Of a stretch of 64,000 nt of DNA, positions 61,492 to 64,000 are shown one piece after another (within the stretch, counting starts at the first letter, position 1; the number at the start of each line of letters is the position of its first letter). Location of the stretch: the NCBI RefSeq assembly GCF_000714715.1, contig NZ_JMFO01000005.1, forward strand, positions 1 through 64,000, read 5' to 3'. The DNA comes from Candidatus Magnetobacterium casense. GTDB taxonomy: Bacteria > Nitrospirota > Thermodesulfovibrionia > Thermodesulfovibrionales > Magnetobacteriaceae. The notes under the pieces were generated by a model that saw only the letters and a list, made by a program, of their open reading frames with translations, had not been told where the DNA came from and made no database searches. The position numbers were made by a program, and so were the translations under genes.

Positions 61492-62812
61492 ATTTTCCTA
61501 TGCAGAGGCAGGCGTTTTGTCCGCCAAAGCCAAAGGAATTGCTTAGAACCCTCCTGTGTTGTTTGTGTCGTGCCTGGTTGGGGACATAGTCGAGGTCGCA
61601 CTTTGGGTCGGGGTGTTCGTAGTTGATCGTGGGCAGGAGCACGGAGTGGTTTATGCCCATGATGGACAGGATTGCCTCGATGGCCCCGGCGGCGGCTATG
61701 GTGTGACCTAACATGGACTTGTTGGAGCTGACCGGGATATCCTTGGCCGTGGAGCCAAAGACTTGTTTGATGGCCAGTGTTTCGGTCAGATCGTTCTGTA
61801 CGGTGGAGGTGCCGTGTGCGTTTATGTAGTCGATAGCGCCGGGCAGGGGGGTTGTTGAATCCGGCTCAAGGAGGTTGGCGTCTCTGAGGGCAGCACGCAT
61901 TGCAAGGATGGCGCCTTCGCCCTTGGGATGCGTATCCGTGATCCTGTATGCGTCAGCCGATGAGCCATAGCCCAGTATCTCTCCATATATGGTGGCATTT
62001 CTTGCCATTGCGTGTTCGATGTCCTCAAGAACCAGGGCACCGGCGCCTTCGGACATCACAAAGCCGTTGCGGCGTCTGTCAAACGGGCGGGAGGCCTTCT
62101 GGGGTGATGCGTACTTCTGTGCCAGGGCCTTGATTAGGACAAACCCCACAAACCCCGTGTAGTCCAGACAGGACTCGGCCCCTCCGGCTATCATGACCCC
62201 TGCCCTGCCCTCCCTGATCAGACACACGGCCTCGCCAATGGCCTGCGCTCCGGCAGCACATGCACTGGCAACCGAAAGGTTTGGACCGCTGAATCTGAAG
62301 GCCGCCGCTATAAGGGCAGAAGCCACATCGGGCTTTCTCTTGAAGAAGTTAAAGATGGGATATCCCCCCGTCCGCTCCAACGCCCTAACGTCCCAATTGC
62401 CTTTGCCGTCGTAGAACCTGTGCAGGAACGTCATATCCTCAATTGTGGGATTTTGGCCGTGGTTGCCCAGCGATACGCCAATGCGCCGGGGCTGTTGATG
62501 TTGCATCTGCAACCCGGCCATCCCAACGGCCTCAAGGGTGGCAGCCAGCATCAGGGTATCGCTGCGGGTGATGAACTTCTCCATGCGACCATCGTATCTG
62601 ACGTGTGCCTCACAGAGGGTCTCTTTGATGGCGGCAAGCCAGGCCGTGTCTATTTCACCGCCGATGTCCGTGGGCAAGCCACGGGTATCAAAGGACGTTA
62701 TAGTCCTGATCCCCGAGGTTGCCTGGCAGGCGTTGTCGAAGGTCTCCTGTGCATTGCGTCCCAGGGGGGTTACCATGCCATAGCCGGTAACTACCACGCG
62801 TCTCTGTGGCAT
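61484..62812 (-). CDS. Beta-ketoacyl-ACP synthase (FabF-like)
   Basis: 442 residues of the KAS I/II family. Active-site Cys185 is in SVASACAAGAQ, with His333 in NAHGTSTVQND, Lys365 and His370 in SNKSMLGHTIAAAG. It elongates acyl chains on ACP. Residues ~60-160 carry a longer-than-usual region before the Cys. The start overlaps the ACP stop (TGATG), so a dedicated ACP is likely its carrier. It is not in a fatty-acid (fab) operon. Confidence 0.92.
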   Translation of the reverse strand: MPQRRVVVTGYGMVTPLGRNAQETFDNACQATSGIRTITSFDTRGLPTDIGGEIDTAWLAAIKETLCEAHVRYDGRMEKFITRSDTLMLAATLEAVGMAGLQMQHQQPRRIGVSLGNHGQNPTIEDMTFLHRFYDGKGNWDVRALERTGGYPIFNFFKRKPDVASALIAAAFRFSGPNLSVASACAAGAQAIGEAVCLIREGRAGVMIAGGAESCLDYTGFVGFVLIKALAQKYASPQKASRPFDRRRNGFVMSEGAGALVLEDIEHAMARNATIYGEILGYGSSADAYRITDTHPKGEGAILAMRAALRDANLLEPDSTTPLPGAIDYINAHGTSTVQNDLTETLAIKQVFGSTAKDIPVSSNKSMLGHTIAAAGAIEAILSIMGINHSVLLPTINYEHPDPKCDLDYVPNQARHKQHRRVLSNSFGFGGQNACLCIGKFE

Positions 62813-63390
62813 CAGAATATCTTATGCTCCTGCTGCACTTTGGTGAGCCAGTCCTTGATGAGGTCATCACCCGTGCTGTAGGCGGCACCCTGTCCACATC
62901 CGGAACACTCAACAAGGGCGCCATCGTTACACTTGTACTGGGCAGCTCCGCACGAGGTACATTTCTCAGGCAGCGTGGCCAATATCTCCTTGACTCCCCT
63001 GGCGATGGTGGCAACGGTGATCAGCGGGGGCACCTGGTCCATATCCATGCCGGCCTGCAGGGCCTCTGTCTCATCGCCGAGCCTTATGCGCATAAGTCTG
63101 ACGGCCTTTTCCGTGAGTTGACCGTTTTCATCAATGGCAGAACCTTCGCCAAACATCTCTTCCATGTGTTCAAGGATGAAGTGGCGTGCCATCTTTATCC
63201 CAAACACCTGCTCCAGGCGGTAGTTAATATCAAGGAAGTCAAGCGACTCCGCTCCCAGGTCCCGTACCAGTGAACTCTCCGGCGTTATCTTTTCCGTATC
63301 AATACTGAGGGTCTGGGCGATGGCCTTTTTGACCTCATCCATGACCCTAGTGTCATCAATAAATCTGTCATCAATAAATTCCTGCGTCAT
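62812..63390 (-). CDS. Acyl carrier protein fused to a zinc ribbon
   Basis: 192 residues. The first ~85 are an ACP with the phosphopantetheine serine Ser49 in DLGAESLDFLD. A helical middle (about 90-140) follows. The C-terminus has four cysteines in CxxC pairs (Cys144, Cys147, Cys162, Cys165; also Cys154), a probable zinc ribbon. Normal ACPs are about 80 residues, so the extension is unusual. GGAG lies before the ATG. It is followed at once by the ketoacyl synthase. Confidence 0.85.
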   Translation of the reverse strand: MTQEFIDDRFIDDTRVMDEVKKAIAQTLSIDTEKITPESSLVRDLGAESLDFLDINYRLEQVFGIKMARHFILEHMEEMFGEGSAIDENGQLTEKAVRLMRIRLGDETEALQAGMDMDQVPPLITVATIARGVKEILATLPEKCTSCGAAQYKCNDGALVECSGCGQGAAYSTGDDLIKDWLTKVQQEHKIF

Positions 63391-63560
63391 ACGATCTCCA
63401 TTTATTTTAGTTTCTCACCTACGCACAGTGTATAAGATTACAGGGCATTACCCCCTTTTATGACACTACATTACTTCGTATGCGTAGTATAGAGGATATA
63501 AGAATCCAAACCTATGTTGTGTGCTTTTAAGTGTATGTTTATCATGTAAGAGTTAACACT

Positions 63561-63752
63561 TTATTGCTGAACAACATAATAATGTTTAGCACGTTCATAG
63601 GTTTCTGCCTCTTCCAGTGCGATTCTTCTTAACTCATTGTAATATTCCTCCATTGGTATATAATTAAAAATCTGGTCCTCGTTAGTTGCACCCTTTGCCT
63701 TTTTACAAAACTCCTCCCATTTCAAATCATTTTCTTCAGTATTCTTATTCAT
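63561..63752 (-). CDS. Hypothetical small acidic protein
   Basis: 63 residues, mostly helical and charged (WEEFCKKAKGATNEDQIF, YYNELRRIALEEAETYERAKHYY). A GGAGG ribosome site lies just upstream of the ATG, which supports translation. No family recognised; antitoxin-like size is noted but no partner is seen. Both flanking stretches (63391-63560 and 63753-64000) are AT-rich and show no gene. Confidence 0.65.
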   Translation of the reverse strand: MNKNTEENDLKWEEFCKKAKGATNEDQIFNYIPMEEYYNELRRIALEEAETYERAKHYYVVQQ

Positions 63753-64000
63753 AAACGCAACCTCCTATATCTTATTTAGTAAACTAATATCACCCCTGTT
63801 GTTATTCTCTACAAAAGCTATTATAGAACACACATTATAATATTTATGACAGGAAGCATCTATTATTAGTCCACCTTTAGAGTTCCTCGTTTAATTCATC
63901 CCTCATTGTGCTATACACTGTTAGCTTTAAAACTAGCATAATAAAATAATAACATGGAGATAAAAATGTTGTCAATACTTTGTGCTAACATCATGGATTG

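Overview
The window reads as a chromosomal segment of a motile, diderm (Gram-negative type) bacterium. LptA/LptC indicate an outer membrane, and a flagellar basal-body/hook operon with sigma-54 control indicates motility. Gene content (FleQ/FleSR-like regulators with MotE, the psd-pssA-leuA order, corrinoid methyltransferase genes, PduL, Rpn-family genes, a sphingolipid-type enzyme set) would fit a Nitrospirota or Desulfobacterota lineage. That placement is an impression from protein style, not a database result.

Layout. 1-1.8 kb: a truncated ISAzo13-type transposase, an IS1-like transposase pseudogene broken by three copies of a ~24-nt palindromic module, and tRNA-Leu(TAA). 1.8-8.6 kb (minus): tig-clpP-clpX followed by a prepilin-like gene, a membrane protein, a Uma2-family gene, an unknown gene and an MFS transporter. 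8.7-10.9 kb: a small membrane-anchored candidate, a solitary exbB, proB and a DUF2442 gene. 11-17 kb (minus): a soluble histidine kinase, a UroD/MtaA-like methyltransferase with its corrinoid protein, and a 773-residue fusion of a cyclic-nucleotide-type domain, acetate kinase and PduL phosphotransacylase. 17-22 kb: a coiled-coil protein, an MltD-like lytic transglycosylase, an unknown gene and a thiolase. 22.3-26.5 kb: an Rpn-family gene, two convergent related glycosyltransferase-type genes, a YdcF-like gene and an orphan MNT nucleotidyltransferase. 26.6-43.5 kb (minus): flgB-flgC-fliE-fliF-fliG-fliH-fliI-fliJ-motE-fliK-flgD-flgE, preceded by a FleS/FleR-like two-component pair, a TPR protein, a solitary DNA methyltransferase and a FleQ-like activator lacking an N-terminal domain. 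43.8-46.8 kb: psd-pssA-leuA. 46.9-49.9 kb: a second Rpn-family gene with a 9 x 12-bp tandem repeat, lptC-lptA and an FkbM methyltransferase. 50-57.2 kb: a three-domain glycosyltransferase, a response-regulator diguanylate cyclase, a membrane GGDEF-EAL protein with a periplasmic CXXCH motif, and an FNR-type regulator. 57.3-63.4 kb: a serine-palmitoyltransferase-like enzyme, an epimerase/reductase, a flippase, a ketoacyl synthase and an ACP-zinc ribbon protein, with scpB inserted on the other strand.

How genes may work together. FleQ-like and FleSR-like regulators plus a consensus sigma-54 promoter before flgB give a flagellar cascade. The methyltransferase, corrinoid protein, thiolase and AckA-PduL fusion suggest C1/acetyl-CoA and acetate metabolism. 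The last cluster suggests a dedicated lipid pathway, possibly sphingolipid.

Structure beyond genes. Several repeat families are visible: a GC-rich mosaic repeat at four intergenic sites, a MITE-like element with 25-bp terminal inverted repeats plus partial copies, and palindromes inside coding sequence. Several genes have a -10 box only 5-6 nt before the start codon, which predicts leaderless mRNAs. All assignments come from reading the sequence; no searches were run.
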